A DNA stretch of 10,128 nucleotides from an uncultured Mollicutes bacterium (GTDB taxonomy: Bacteria; Bacillota_I; Bacilli_A; ML615J-28; CAG-313): contig UQBM01000037.1 in assembly GCA_900539265.1 (NCBI GenBank), forward strand, positions 1-10,128, read 5' to 3'. Positions 1-5,103 of the stretch are shown here, in pieces (the first letter of the stretch is position 1; every line of letters starts with the position of its first letter). The position numbers and the translations under genes are program-made. The notes below the pieces were generated by a model. It saw nothing but the letters and a program-made list of their open reading frames with translations. It was not told the DNA's origin and made no database searches.

Positions 1-51
1 CGTGTTTTTATCTAAACTATTCATTTAATATTTCAGTTTAGATTATACACG
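1..51. repeat. Large imperfect inverted repeat upstream of the methyltransferase gene
   Basis: The arms ATCTAAACT (10-18) and AGTTTAGAT (35-43) are perfect complements. An outer pair, CGTGT (1-5) and ACACG (47-51), lies symmetrically outside them, with four bases unpaired on one side and three on the other. The dyad ends 38 bases before the ATG at 90. It could be an operator or an RNA hairpin in the 5' leader, and it may continue past the left edge of the window. There is no T-tract after it, so it is not a standard intrinsic terminator. No convincing -35/-10 pair is visible beside it; TATACA at 44-49 is at best a weak -10. Confidence 0.6.
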
Positions 52-89
52 AATAAACATAAGTACATAGGTAAAAAGGAGATAGACCT

Positions 90-1064
90 ATGTTTAAATG
101 TCCTAAATGTGGAAGTAAAATAACAAACTTTAAATGTGAAAAATGTGCTTATGAAATACCAATTTATAATGGAGTTAAATATTTTTGCGATGAAGAAAAT
201 ATCAATGTAAATGATGAAGGTTATAAATATATAGGTTATGATGATATTAATATTCATTTTTCACCATCCATAATATACTGGGGATTAGATCATTATGGTA
301 TATATGGAGCAAGTGCAGAAGACATTGTTAAAAGATATGGAAAAGGTATAGTTGTTCTTGATTTAGGGTGTGGATTAGGTCAAGCAACAATTCCTTTTGC
401 AAAAGCAGGTGCAATTGCCATAGGTGCTGATATAAGTGAAAAGATGTTAGAGTTTGCTTATCAAAGAAGCAATGGAAAATATGATCATTTACATCTTTGT
501 AAAATGAATGCTTACAATTTAAATTTAGAAGATCAAAGTGTTGATGTTGTAGTAGAAAATGCAATGATTCATTTAGTAGATAATCCAGAACAAGTATATA
601 AAGAAATCTATAGGGTTCTAAAAAAAGGTGGTAAATTTATAAGATTTACATCACCAGGACTTCCAATAACTGAAGAACAAAAACAATTATCAATAAATAG
701 CAAAAATGCATTTAAAGATGTAAGAAACTATTACTATGAAGTATTAAAAGAACTAGGGTATGAACCAGTTGATTTTGATAATAATTCATTTGAAATTGAA
801 AAGAAATATTTTTATATGCCACAAGGTGAAGAAAACCATATTGTTTTAGATTATAAAGAAGAGTTTACTGAATTTATGAAATTTAGAATTCATAGATTAG
901 AACATAAAGCACATTCATTTTTACAACATATACCAGATGATATTCATCAAAAAGCTTGGAAAAAAACAGATGAATATGCAAGAGAAAAATATGGAGAAAA
1001 CTATAAAGAAATTAAAAGTTATTCTCATTATAATGCAGGATATGACATTTATTTAATAAAATAG
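90..1064 (+). CDS. Zinc-ribbon class I SAM-dependent methyltransferase (Methyltransf_11 type)
   Basis: This 324-residue protein probably transfers a methyl group from S-adenosylmethionine in the cytoplasm; the acceptor is unknown. The N-terminus has a four-cysteine zinc ribbon (C4, C7, C16, C19). The Rossmann core follows: motif I VLDLGCGLGQ at 89-98, acidic residue D114 in IGADIS for the ribose hydroxyls, a motif IV-like stretch VDVVVENAMIH at 151-161, and the post-motif helix ending in YRVLKKGG (174-181). A C-terminal extension of about 130 residues is rich in Tyr, Glu and Lys and may set substrate choice. An N-terminal cysteine ribbon joined to such a core is also known in RlmA-type 23S rRNA methyltransferases, but the overall match is not close enough to name it so. 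The start is set by AGGAG at 79-83. The gene ends in TAG, which overlaps the ribosome binding site of the acetyltransferase gene. Confidence 0.85.
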   Translation: MFKCPKCGSKITNFKCEKCAYEIPIYNGVKYFCDEENINVNDEGYKYIGYDDINIHFSPSIIYWGLDHYGIYGASAEDIVKRYGKGIVVLDLGCGLGQATIPFAKAGAIAIGADISEKMLEFAYQRSNGKYDHLHLCKMNAYNLNLEDQSVDVVVENAMIHLVDNPEQVYKEIYRVLKKGGKFIRFTSPGLPITEEQKQLSINSKNAFKDVRNYYYEVLKELGYEPVDFDNNSFEIEKKYFYMPQGEENHIVLDYKEEFTEFMKFRIHRLEHKAHSFLQHIPDDIHQKAWKKTDEYAREKYGENYKEIKSYSHYNAGYDIYLIK

Positions 1065-1073
1065 GAGCAATTT

Positions 1074-1574
1074 ATGGCAATAAATAATATTGAACAACCT
1101 AATATTATAAATATCAATGAATCATTACGTTTAATAAAATATAATGGAAATTATGAAATAGCATTAAGGGGATACCAAGACCCATATGTATATCAAAATT
1201 CAGAAGGTATATTTGATGATAATAAAAAGCCAGATATAGATTATATAAAGGGAATGTTTGAGTGGCTTAAAAATAATGGTGAATTATATTATATTCAGAT
1301 AAGAGAAGGGCAAGGTTTTATATCAATTGGAGATGTTACAGTTAAGGATGTTAATCCACCTATAACAATATGGTATGAAAAGTATCGTGGTATTGGAATA
1401 GGGACTAAAGTAATGAAAACTGTTATTAAAAGATTAAAAGAATTAGGTTATGATAAAATAACAGGTACAACTGTTTATAAATGGAATTTATCATCACAAA
1501 GAATGCATGAGAAATTAGGATTTGTTAAAGTTGATGAGAATGATGATGAGTATATTTATGAATTAAACCTATAG
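1074..1574 (+). CDS. GNAT-family N-acetyltransferase
   Basis: The 166-residue product has the GNAT fold signature. The acetyl-CoA pyrophosphate loop is seen in YRGIGIGTKVM (104-114), matching the R/Q-x-x-G-x-G/A pattern and followed by the usual helix KTVIKRLKELGY (115-126). The C-terminal N-L-S-S-Q-R-M-H-E-K-L-G-F segment (138-150) is the family's strand-helix end. The first 60 residues are less typical and may form the substrate side. The enzyme would transfer an acetyl group from acetyl-CoA to an amine of a small molecule or protein; the substrate cannot be read from sequence. The ribosome binding site AGGAG begins in the stop codon of the methyltransferase gene, only 9 bases separate the two genes, and they are very likely co-transcribed. 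The closeness to GNATs in antibiotic-modifying cassettes is only suggestive. Confidence 0.85.
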   Translation: MAINNIEQPNIININESLRLIKYNGNYEIALRGYQDPYVYQNSEGIFDDNKKPDIDYIKGMFEWLKNNGELYYIQIREGQGFISIGDVTVKDVNPPITIWYEKYRGIGIGTKVMKTVIKRLKELGYDKITGTTVYKWNLSSQRMHEKLGFVKVDENDDEYIYELNL

Positions 1575-1586
1575 GAAGGATATATT

Positions 1587-1877
1587 ATGAAAAAGAAGAA
1601 CCCTACAATTGGTGAGTTACAAGTTTTATCTGGAAAAATAATGTGGATTATTGGAGCAGTTATTGTTTTATATAAACTGATAAAAAGTATTATGGATAAT
1701 AATTTTATGAATGAATGGAAAGGAATTTTATTTTTAATAGTTTTTCTTGGTGGTTTTAGAACTGCATTGTATTTTGTTGGAAAGTTTCGCATTGAAGAAG
1801 GAAAAAAGAAGAAAAAGAAAATAAAAAATAAACAATCAAGTCAGTTAACAAATAAAGTTAGCTGGCTTTTTAAATAG
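1587..1877 (+). CDS. Small two-helix membrane protein with a basic tail
   Basis: I do not recognise a family. The 96-residue protein has two hydrophobic segments, about residues 16-32 (IMWIIGAVIVLYKLI) and 47-65 (ILFLIVFLGGFRTALYFV). A lysine-dense stretch at about 69-83 follows, which would sit on the cytoplasmic face under the positive-inside rule. GGAAGGA just after the acetyltransferase stop serves as ribosome binding site, and the gap to that gene is 12 bases, so it reads as the third gene of the same operon. The last dozen codons lie inside an intrinsic terminator hairpin, so the C-terminal residues after the lysine run are dictated by terminator sequence. A frame change in the adenine-rich run at 1798-1830 would produce an earlier stop. 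It may be a helper or anchor protein, but no function is assigned. Confidence 0.7.
   Translation: MKKKNPTIGELQVLSGKIMWIIGAVIVLYKLIKSIMDNNFMNEWKGILFLIVFLGGFRTALYFVGKFRIEEGKKKKKKIKNKQSSQLTNKVSWLFK
1838..1871 (+). terminator. Intrinsic terminator inside the 3' end of the small membrane protein gene
   Basis: AAGTCAGTTAAC (1838-1849) pairs over all 12 positions with GTTAGCTGGCTT (1857-1868), including two G-U pairs, around a 7-base loop. The run TTTTT follows at 1867-1871. The stop codon of the overlapping gene is at 1875-1877, just after the T-tract. The site closes the methyltransferase-acetyltransferase-membrane protein unit. Confidence 0.8.
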
Positions 1878-1897
1878 TAGAAATAAATGAAGAAATG

Positions 1898-1906
1898 TGG
1901 TATAAT
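1898..1906 (+). promoter_or_regulatory. Extended -10 promoter for the 158-residue hypothetical gene
   Basis: A TGG triplet directly precedes a perfect TATAAT (1901-1906), giving an extended -10. No TTGACA-like -35 is visible at the right distance, which extended -10 promoters can tolerate. It lies just behind the terminator at 1838-1871 and would start transcription near 1913, ahead of the AGGAG at 1921-1925 and the ATG at 1935. This argues that the next gene is its own transcription unit. Confidence 0.65.
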
Positions 1907-1934
1907 ATTAACAACTAAAAAGGAGTATTACATT

Positions 1935-2411
1935 ATGGCAGAAAAATCAATGTGGTTAATTTTTGAGATGTCACCAAAATATACTTTTGATATTGATAAA
2001 ATGTTAAATATATTCGAAAAGTTAATTGGAAAACTTAATTTAACTTATAACTATGAATATATGATTTTTAGTAAGACTTATTGGAAAAAAGGTTGGATGA
2101 AACATGATGAGTTACTAAAACATAAGGGATCAATATCAGAAATTGATAAAGATACATTATTACAAATTAAAGATGAATGCAATGGTTTCTTTTGGGAATG
2201 TAAACATAAAAGAAAGTTCGTAATTCAGATTAGTTTTAGTTCATGCATTAACTTTGAAGATAATATAGTTAATCACTATAGTATTAATTTTAATAGATAT
2301 GATGAAATGTATTCAAATGAATTCATAAAAGAACTAGCACAAATTGTTAAAGAAGGGATTAATGCAAAAGATGAAATTGTAATAAAAAAACCTGAAAAAA
2401 TAAGTGTTTAA
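1935..2411 (+). CDS. Hypothetical protein, 158 residues, cytoplasmic
   Basis: I do not recognise this protein. An upstream in-frame ATG at 1887 exists, but it lies before the promoter's -10 element and has no ribosome binding site. The ATG at 1935 has AAAAAGGAG at 1917-1925, 9 bases ahead, and is the better start. The product has no signal peptide or membrane helix. It is rich in aromatic and charged residues, with two Trp-containing patches (YWKKGWMKHDEL near 50-61 and FFWECKHKRKF near 85-95) followed by a strand-like stretch, FVIQISFSSCINFED. The pattern is that of a small alpha-beta protein such as many immunity or phage-accessory proteins, but I see no diagnostic motif and do not assign one. 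It is transcribed separately from the operon to its left. Confidence 0.7.
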   Translation: MAEKSMWLIFEMSPKYTFDIDKMLNIFEKLIGKLNLTYNYEYMIFSKTYWKKGWMKHDELLKHKGSISEIDKDTLLQIKDECNGFFWECKHKRKFVIQISFSSCINFEDNIVNHYSINFNRYDEMYSNEFIKELAQIVKEGINAKDEIVIKKPEKISV

Positions 2412-2468
2412 GGTGGGGGAGTTTTAGAAGTAGTATTTAATGATTTTGAATAATACATTACTTACACC
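2412..2468 (+). repeat. Bulged hairpin between genes
   Basis: AAGTA+GTATT (2428-2437) pairs with AATAC (2452-2456) and TACTT (2459-2463), making a 10-base-pair stem with a two-base bulge at 2457-2458. GGTG (2412-2415) and CACC (2465-2468) could close it from outside. No T-run follows, so it is not a classical terminator; it might be an mRNA-stabilising or regulatory structure between the 158-residue gene and the HEPN region. Confidence 0.4.
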
Positions 2469-2486
2469 ACACCAATGGAAGGGAAT

Positions 2487-2597
2487 ATGAATAGAATAAT
2501 AAGGATAATATCAATAATAGGAATACTCCTTGCATGCACATTGCTAGTAGTGTTTAAAATGAAGGAAAATATATTTAAGAAATTTGCTAGAATATAA
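2487..2597 (+). CDS. Small single-helix membrane peptide, 36 residues
   Basis: The frame encodes MNRIIRIISIIGILLACTLLVVFKMK... ending FARI. A basic N-terminus is followed by a hydrophobic span at about residues 4-23 and a positively charged tail (KMKENIFKKFARI). AAGGGA at 2479-2484 is a possible ribosome binding site, though only 2 bases separate it from the ATG; GGAAGG begins slightly earlier. A cysteine follows LLA at residue 17, but the sequence after it stays hydrophobic, so this is not a lipoprotein. It could be a small toxin-like membrane peptide, or the surviving start of a longer gene. It stops 14 bases before the HEPN gene, so co-expression is likely. No family is recognised. Confidence 0.4.
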   Translation: MNRIIRIISIIGILLACTLLVVFKMKENIFKKFARI

Positions 2598-2611
2598 AAT
2601 ATGGTAATTAT

Positions 2612-3136
2612 ATGAATAAAAATGAAATATATAAAGAATTTATAAAAATTATAAAGAAGAAATTTGATAATTATTATAGTTGTAAGAATAAGAACATAAA
2701 TGAAGAAAATGAATTACTGCATTTTTATGTTTTAAATAATCCATATTCCAGTAGTACAAAAGGTATTAAAAAATTTAGTGATTATGGAATTTCATCACCT
2801 TCAGAATACAAAAAGATAATTAAAGAAATTAAAAATATTGTCGGAAATGATAATTATATATTTATCAAAAAGGGTGGAATTACCGAAAATGAACTTACAA
2901 AATTTAAAGAACAATTTGAAAATAATAAGGAATTAATTATATTTATAAAAAATGATGTTGGTCAATTAGATGCTTTGTTCACAAGATTAAGAAACTCTTT
3001 TGCTCATAGTAATTTATTCAAGAATAATAAAAAATACGTACTATGGAATGAAAATAAAGAATCATTATCATTAATGTGCATTTTGTCTTTTAATAGTTTA
3101 TTAAATATTAAAGAACTTATATGCAAAAATAAATAA
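2612..3136 (+). CDS. HEPN-like protein with intact RNxxxH motif (putative RNase)
   Basis: The 174-residue protein carries RLRNSFAHSNLF at 125-136, in which R127-N-S-F-A-H132 matches the R-x4-H (RNxxxH) active site of HEPN-superfamily ribonucleases. The segment lies between predicted helices (about 92-124 and 150-171), as expected for the HEPN helical bundle. HEPN proteins with this motif are often toxins or defence effectors that cut RNA as dimers. The first 90 residues are Lys/Asn/Tyr-rich and of unknown role. There is no good ribosome binding site, only GGTAA at 2603-2607, so translation may be weak or coupled to the 36-codon peptide that ends 14 bases upstream. A 53-codon gene starts 15 bases downstream and could encode its partner. 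The HEPN call rests on the motif and its helical context, not on a profile match. Confidence 0.65.
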   Translation: MNKNEIYKEFIKIIKKKFDNYYSCKNKNINEENELLHFYVLNNPYSSSTKGIKKFSDYGISSPSEYKKIIKEIKNIVGNDNYIFIKKGGITENELTKFKEQFENNKELIIFIKNDVGQLDALFTRLRNSFAHSNLFKNNKKYVLWNENKESLSLMCILSFNSLLNIKELICKNK

Positions 3137-3151
3137 AAAGGTAGGTATAAA

Positions 3152-3313
3152 ATGACACGTGAGGAAATAAATAATTTAATAAAGCAAATAGATTTAATAA
3201 AAGATATATTAATTGATGAGAAAATCAGTCTTGGAGAAAATCCTGATAATGAAATTGGGCAAGCCATCTATGAACTAAAAAAAGTAATAGATAAATTATT
3301 AAAACTAAAGTAG
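3152..3313 (+). CDS. Small helical protein, 53 residues; possible partner of the HEPN protein
   Basis: The frame begins MTREEINNLIKQIDLIKDIL and ends KKVIDKLLKLK. It has two likely amphipathic helices (about 3-22 and 34-52) with regular Ile/Leu spacing, joined by a loop with SLGENPDN. It has 11 acidic and 9 basic residues, no membrane segment and no cysteine. AAAAGGTAGG at 3136-3145 is a reasonable ribosome binding site, and the gene lies 15 bases after the HEPN gene. Size and position suit an antitoxin or dimerisation partner, but this is inferred from context only. It has no MNT nucleotidyltransferase motif, so it is not the usual HEPN partner. Confidence 0.6.
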   Translation: MTREEINNLIKQIDLIKDILIDEKISLGENPDNEIGQAIYELKKVIDKLLKLK

Positions 3314-3375
3314 CTAAAGAAAAGAGACTAACTATTAAAAAGCAAGTAAAATGATTATAAAATATTTATAAGTAT

Positions 3376-3407
3376 AAAAAAAGAGCGTGACAAAGGATAT
3401 CACTCTC
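3376..3407 (-). terminator. Intrinsic terminator downstream of the IS110 transposase
   Basis: On the minus strand, GAGAGTGA pairs with TCACGCTC (plus-strand arms 3400-3407 and 3383-3390) with one internal mismatch and a 9-base loop, then seven T residues (A-run 3376-3382 on the plus strand). It sits about 100 bases beyond the transposase stop and would end that transcript. The plus strand has no T-tract right after the stem. Confidence 0.75.
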
Positions 3408-3457
3408 GAAACGATTAAATGACTGTCTTTTTTTAGAAAAAATGATAAAAACTTAAA

Positions 3458-3497
3458 TATTATTTATATAATATAACTGCTACTATTATTTATATAA
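3458..3497. repeat. Pair of 14-base direct repeats near the transposase 3' end
   Basis: TATTATTTATATAA occurs at 3458-3471 and exactly again at 3484-3497, a period of 26 bases, just outside the transposase stop codon. The unit is entirely A/T, so chance is not excluded, but the exact match is longer than expected. It could be a subterminal recombinase contact site in the element's right end. Confidence 0.45.
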
Positions 3498-3507
3498 GAT
3501 GTAATTA

Positions 3508-4677
3508 CTAAATTAGATTTTGATTAAATGGTATTTTATCTTTTTCAATTTTATAAATAATACGAATAAGTTTTTTAGCAACGTGGGTTAACGCTACTCT
3601 ATGTGGTTTACCTTCGTTGCGTTTTTTATTATAATAATCGTATAATCTAGGATTATGAACTAATAATGTTTCTGCACAATTCATAATTGTATATCTTAAG
3701 TATGGTGAGCCACGCTTAACCATTTTCCCAAAAGTTTTTGAATTACCCGACTGATAAACAGCTGGTTCAAGTCCTGCGAACGATAACATTTTATCAGGAG
3801 AGTCAAATAGTGAGAAATTACCATATTCAGATATTATAGAAGCTGCGCTTATTACTCCTATACCTTTGATGGTCGGTGTATAGAATTCATGTAATTTCAT
3901 GATAGAATTAATTTTAGAATCTACTTTATTTATTTCATTATTATAAAATACGATCATATTTAAAATAGATTGTAGTTGAAATTCTAAAATATCATTTGAC
4001 TTTCCAATAGATTTTTTGGCACAATCTTGTAATTTTACTAATTTCACATAGGAATATCGCCCACTCGATACTTTAAAGATGTCTTCATAAAGAGCTTTAA
4101 TTTCCACATTAGCAATATTATTAGGAGATTTATATTTTGTTAAAAGATACATTGGTGTAGGACCATAACTATCTGAAAAGAAACTAAAAAACTCAGGAAA
4201 TATTAAGTCCATAATATTTTTAAGTCTTACTTTATATTTGGTTCTTTCTTTTATCATCGAAAATCTTAGTCTTGTAAGTGACTTTAAAGCTAAAATGTGA
4301 TATGATTTAAGAGAATAGGTCTTGTAATCATAGGTTAGTAGCATTTTAGATATTAAGTGTGCATCTAATTTATCAGTTTTAGTTTTTCTTAATGAAGTGA
4401 CTTGGCGGAAACGTTCACTAAGAACTGGGTTAAATTCCATAAAACTGAAATTATTGTCATATAGAAATATTTTTAAATTATTTCCATAATGACCTGTAGC
4501 CTCAAGACCTATTCTTATTTCTTGGGTCTGATCTAATGATTTTAGTACCGTTAATAATTCATTAAATCCTTGATGATTATTAGCAAAGGAAAATGAATTT
4601 TTAATTACTTCACCTGTTTCTGTAGCAATGAAACAGTCATGTTTGTATTTGGAAATGTCTATTCCAACTAAATACAC
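3508..4677 (-). CDS. IS110-family transposase (DEDD recombinase)
   Basis: The 389-residue enzyme would cut and rejoin element and target DNA, in this family guided by a bridge RNA. The N-terminal RuvC-like domain starts VGIDISK and shows the DEDD set D7, E59 (GLEATGHYG), D102 and D105 (KTDKLDAHL). A helical linker spans about 120-260. The C-terminal Transposase_20 domain carries a helix-hairpin-helix-like stretch (PTIKGIGVISAASII, 268-282), GLEP, then YQSGNSKTFGKMVKRGSPYLR (308-328). S310 in YQSG is the likely catalytic serine by comparison with the family. The start is a GTG at 4677-4675, set by AGGAGGTG (4690-4683) at good spacing. All key residues and the full length appear intact, so the element may still be active. 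It is transcribed against the neighbouring genes and ends at its own terminator. Confidence 0.93.
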   Translation of the reverse strand: MYLVGIDISKYKHDCFIATETGEVIKNSFSFANNHQGFNELLTVLKSLDQTQEIRIGLEATGHYGNNLKIFLYDNNFSFMEFNPVLSERFRQVTSLRKTKTDKLDAHLISKMLLTYDYKTYSLKSYHILALKSLTRLRFSMIKERTKYKVRLKNIMDLIFPEFFSFFSDSYGPTPMYLLTKYKSPNNIANVEIKALYEDIFKVSSGRYSYVKLVKLQDCAKKSIGKSNDILEFQLQSILNMIVFYNNEINKVDSKINSIMKLHEFYTPTIKGIGVISAASIISEYGNFSLFDSPDKMLSFAGLEPAVYQSGNSKTFGKMVKRGSPYLRYTIMNCAETLLVHNPRLYDYYNKKRNEGKPHRVALTHVAKKLIRIIYKIEKDKIPFNQNLI

Positions 4678-4689
4678 AAAAGCACCTCC

Positions 4690-4855
4690 TAAGGATAATT
4701 TTTTTAGTACTGGGTAAGCCCACGGTTTCTATTTTGTATTCTTGCCGATAAAACATCTATGTGTTAACTAACTGATTGACATTTAAAATAAAAACTGTGG
4801 TAAGAGTCTTTTTCAACAGTCGAGCTGTAACTTATAAGTAACAAATCCACAGTAC
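4690..4855 (-). ncRNA. Candidate IS110 bridge RNA
   Basis: This roughly 165-base stretch lies between an extended -10 on the minus strand and the transposase ribosome binding site, the place and length known for bridge RNA in IS110-subgroup elements such as IS621. Its predicted 5' end coincides with GTACTGTGG (4855-4847). That pairs with CCACAGT (4800-4794) to close a 46-base loop, which holds the palindrome ACTTATAAGT (4839-4830) and a small hairpin ACAG/CTGT (4828-4825 with 4819-4816). The 3' part has a hairpin in TGGGCTTACCCA (4722-4711), and the segment CCCAGTAC (4714-4707) could pair with the same 5' arm instead. No open reading frame occupies it. Guide segments could not be assigned because the element ends and target are not fixed. 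Confidence 0.55.
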
Positions 4856-4861
4856 AAGTAA

Positions 4862-4870
4862 ATTATATCA
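4862..4870 (-). promoter_or_regulatory. Extended -10 promoter for the bridge-RNA candidate and transposase
   Basis: The minus strand reads TGA directly followed by a perfect TATAAT (plus-strand positions 4870-4868 and 4867-4862). There is no recognisable -35. Transcription would start near 4855, exactly where the first arm of the candidate RNA begins. A second minus-strand TATAAT occurs at 4918-4913, without the TG extension and without a -35. Confidence 0.5.
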
Positions 4871-4907
4871 TAATATATAAATATAATAATTGATCTATTA
4901 TGATATA
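4864..4907. repeat. Perfect 12-base inverted repeat over the minus-strand promoter
   Basis: TATATCATAATA (4864-4875) and TATTATGATATA (4896-4907) are exact complements separated by 20 bases. The left arm covers most of the -10 element of the minus-strand promoter, so it might be a binding site for the transposase or a regulator, or a cruciform near the element's end. Confidence 0.55.
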
Positions 4908-4921
4908 CGTATATTATACAA

Positions 4922-4994
4922 GACTTATAGTCCCACACACCTATATAAAGAATAGATATCGTAGCAGTTAGGCATTAGAATGTGTCTATAAGTC
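4922..4994. repeat. Long-range hairpin near the upstream end of the IS110 element
   Basis: GACTTATAG (4922-4930) is the exact complement of CTATAAGTC (4986-4994). ACACA (4935-4939) pairs with TGTGT (4981-4985) immediately inside, leaving TCCC (4931-4934) as a bulge, and CCTA (4940-4943) can pair with TAGG (4969-4972). This makes an 18-pair structured domain of 73 bases with no reading frame. It may be part of the left end of the element or a separate structured RNA. It is not a tRNA: no anticodon arm or acceptor stem is formed. Confidence 0.5.
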
Positions 4995-5045
4995 ATCAGA
5001 TTTATAGTGAAAATATAACGATTTTATCATCAAAATCAAGGAATT

Positions 5046-5078
5046 ATGCATCTTTTTTAGGTGCATTTTTTTATTTTT
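5046..5078 (+). terminator. Intrinsic terminator with no gene directly ahead of it
   Basis: ATGCATC (5046-5052) pairs with GGTGCAT (5060-5066), one G-U pair, around TTTTTTA. TTTTTTT then ATTTTT follow from 5066. It works on the plus strand only. The nearest plus-strand gene ends at 3313, beyond the insertion sequence, so it may be the original end of the HEPN unit, or end an unrecognised RNA from 4860-5045. Confidence 0.75.
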
Positions 5079-5103
5079 CAGTACACTTAATAGATTTTAG
5101 CAA

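Larger units (their letters stand above)
3370..5000 (-). mobile_element. IS110-family insertion sequence, ends approximate
   Basis: The element is recognised by its DEDD/Transposase_20 recombinase and by the long structured non-coding region upstream of it, where the IS110 subgroup (as opposed to IS1111) carries its bridge RNA. IS110 elements lack long terminal inverted repeats and often have only a 2-base core at each end, so the borders cannot be read directly. The left edge should lie between the stop of the 53-codon gene (3313) and the transposase stop, and the right edge between about 4920 and 5045. TATAAGT in direct orientation at 3367-3373 and 4987-4993 is one candidate pair of edges. 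A span of about 1.6 kb would be slightly long for the family. Confidence 0.7.

Noticed and set aside
1887..1934. Longer N-terminus of the 158-residue protein from an ATG at 1887
   Set aside because: That ATG precedes the -10 element of the promoter at 1898-1906 and has no ribosome binding site, while the ATG at 1935 has AAAAAGGAG at correct spacing.
3004..3267. Minus-strand frame of 87 codons across the HEPN gene end
   Set aside because: It lies over two plus-strand frames with better ribosome binding sites and a recognisable motif, and its product has the Ser/Leu/Phe/Ile bias of an antisense shadow.
3386..3407. Plus-strand terminator for the HEPN unit at the same hairpin
   Set aside because: On the plus strand the hairpin is not followed by a T-run; the first T-tract comes about 20 bases later, so the hairpin works as a terminator only on the minus strand.
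4922..4994. tRNA or tmRNA in the 73-base hairpin
   Set aside because: The length suits a tRNA, but the nine-pair outer stem is followed by a bulge and a second stem, with no T-loop, no anticodon loop and no CCA end.
4860..5045. CRISPR array, suggested by repeated ACTTATA words
   Set aside because: The words are 7 to 9 bases, irregularly spaced and in mixed orientation; there are no equal-length spacers or 25-plus-base repeats, and no cas gene.
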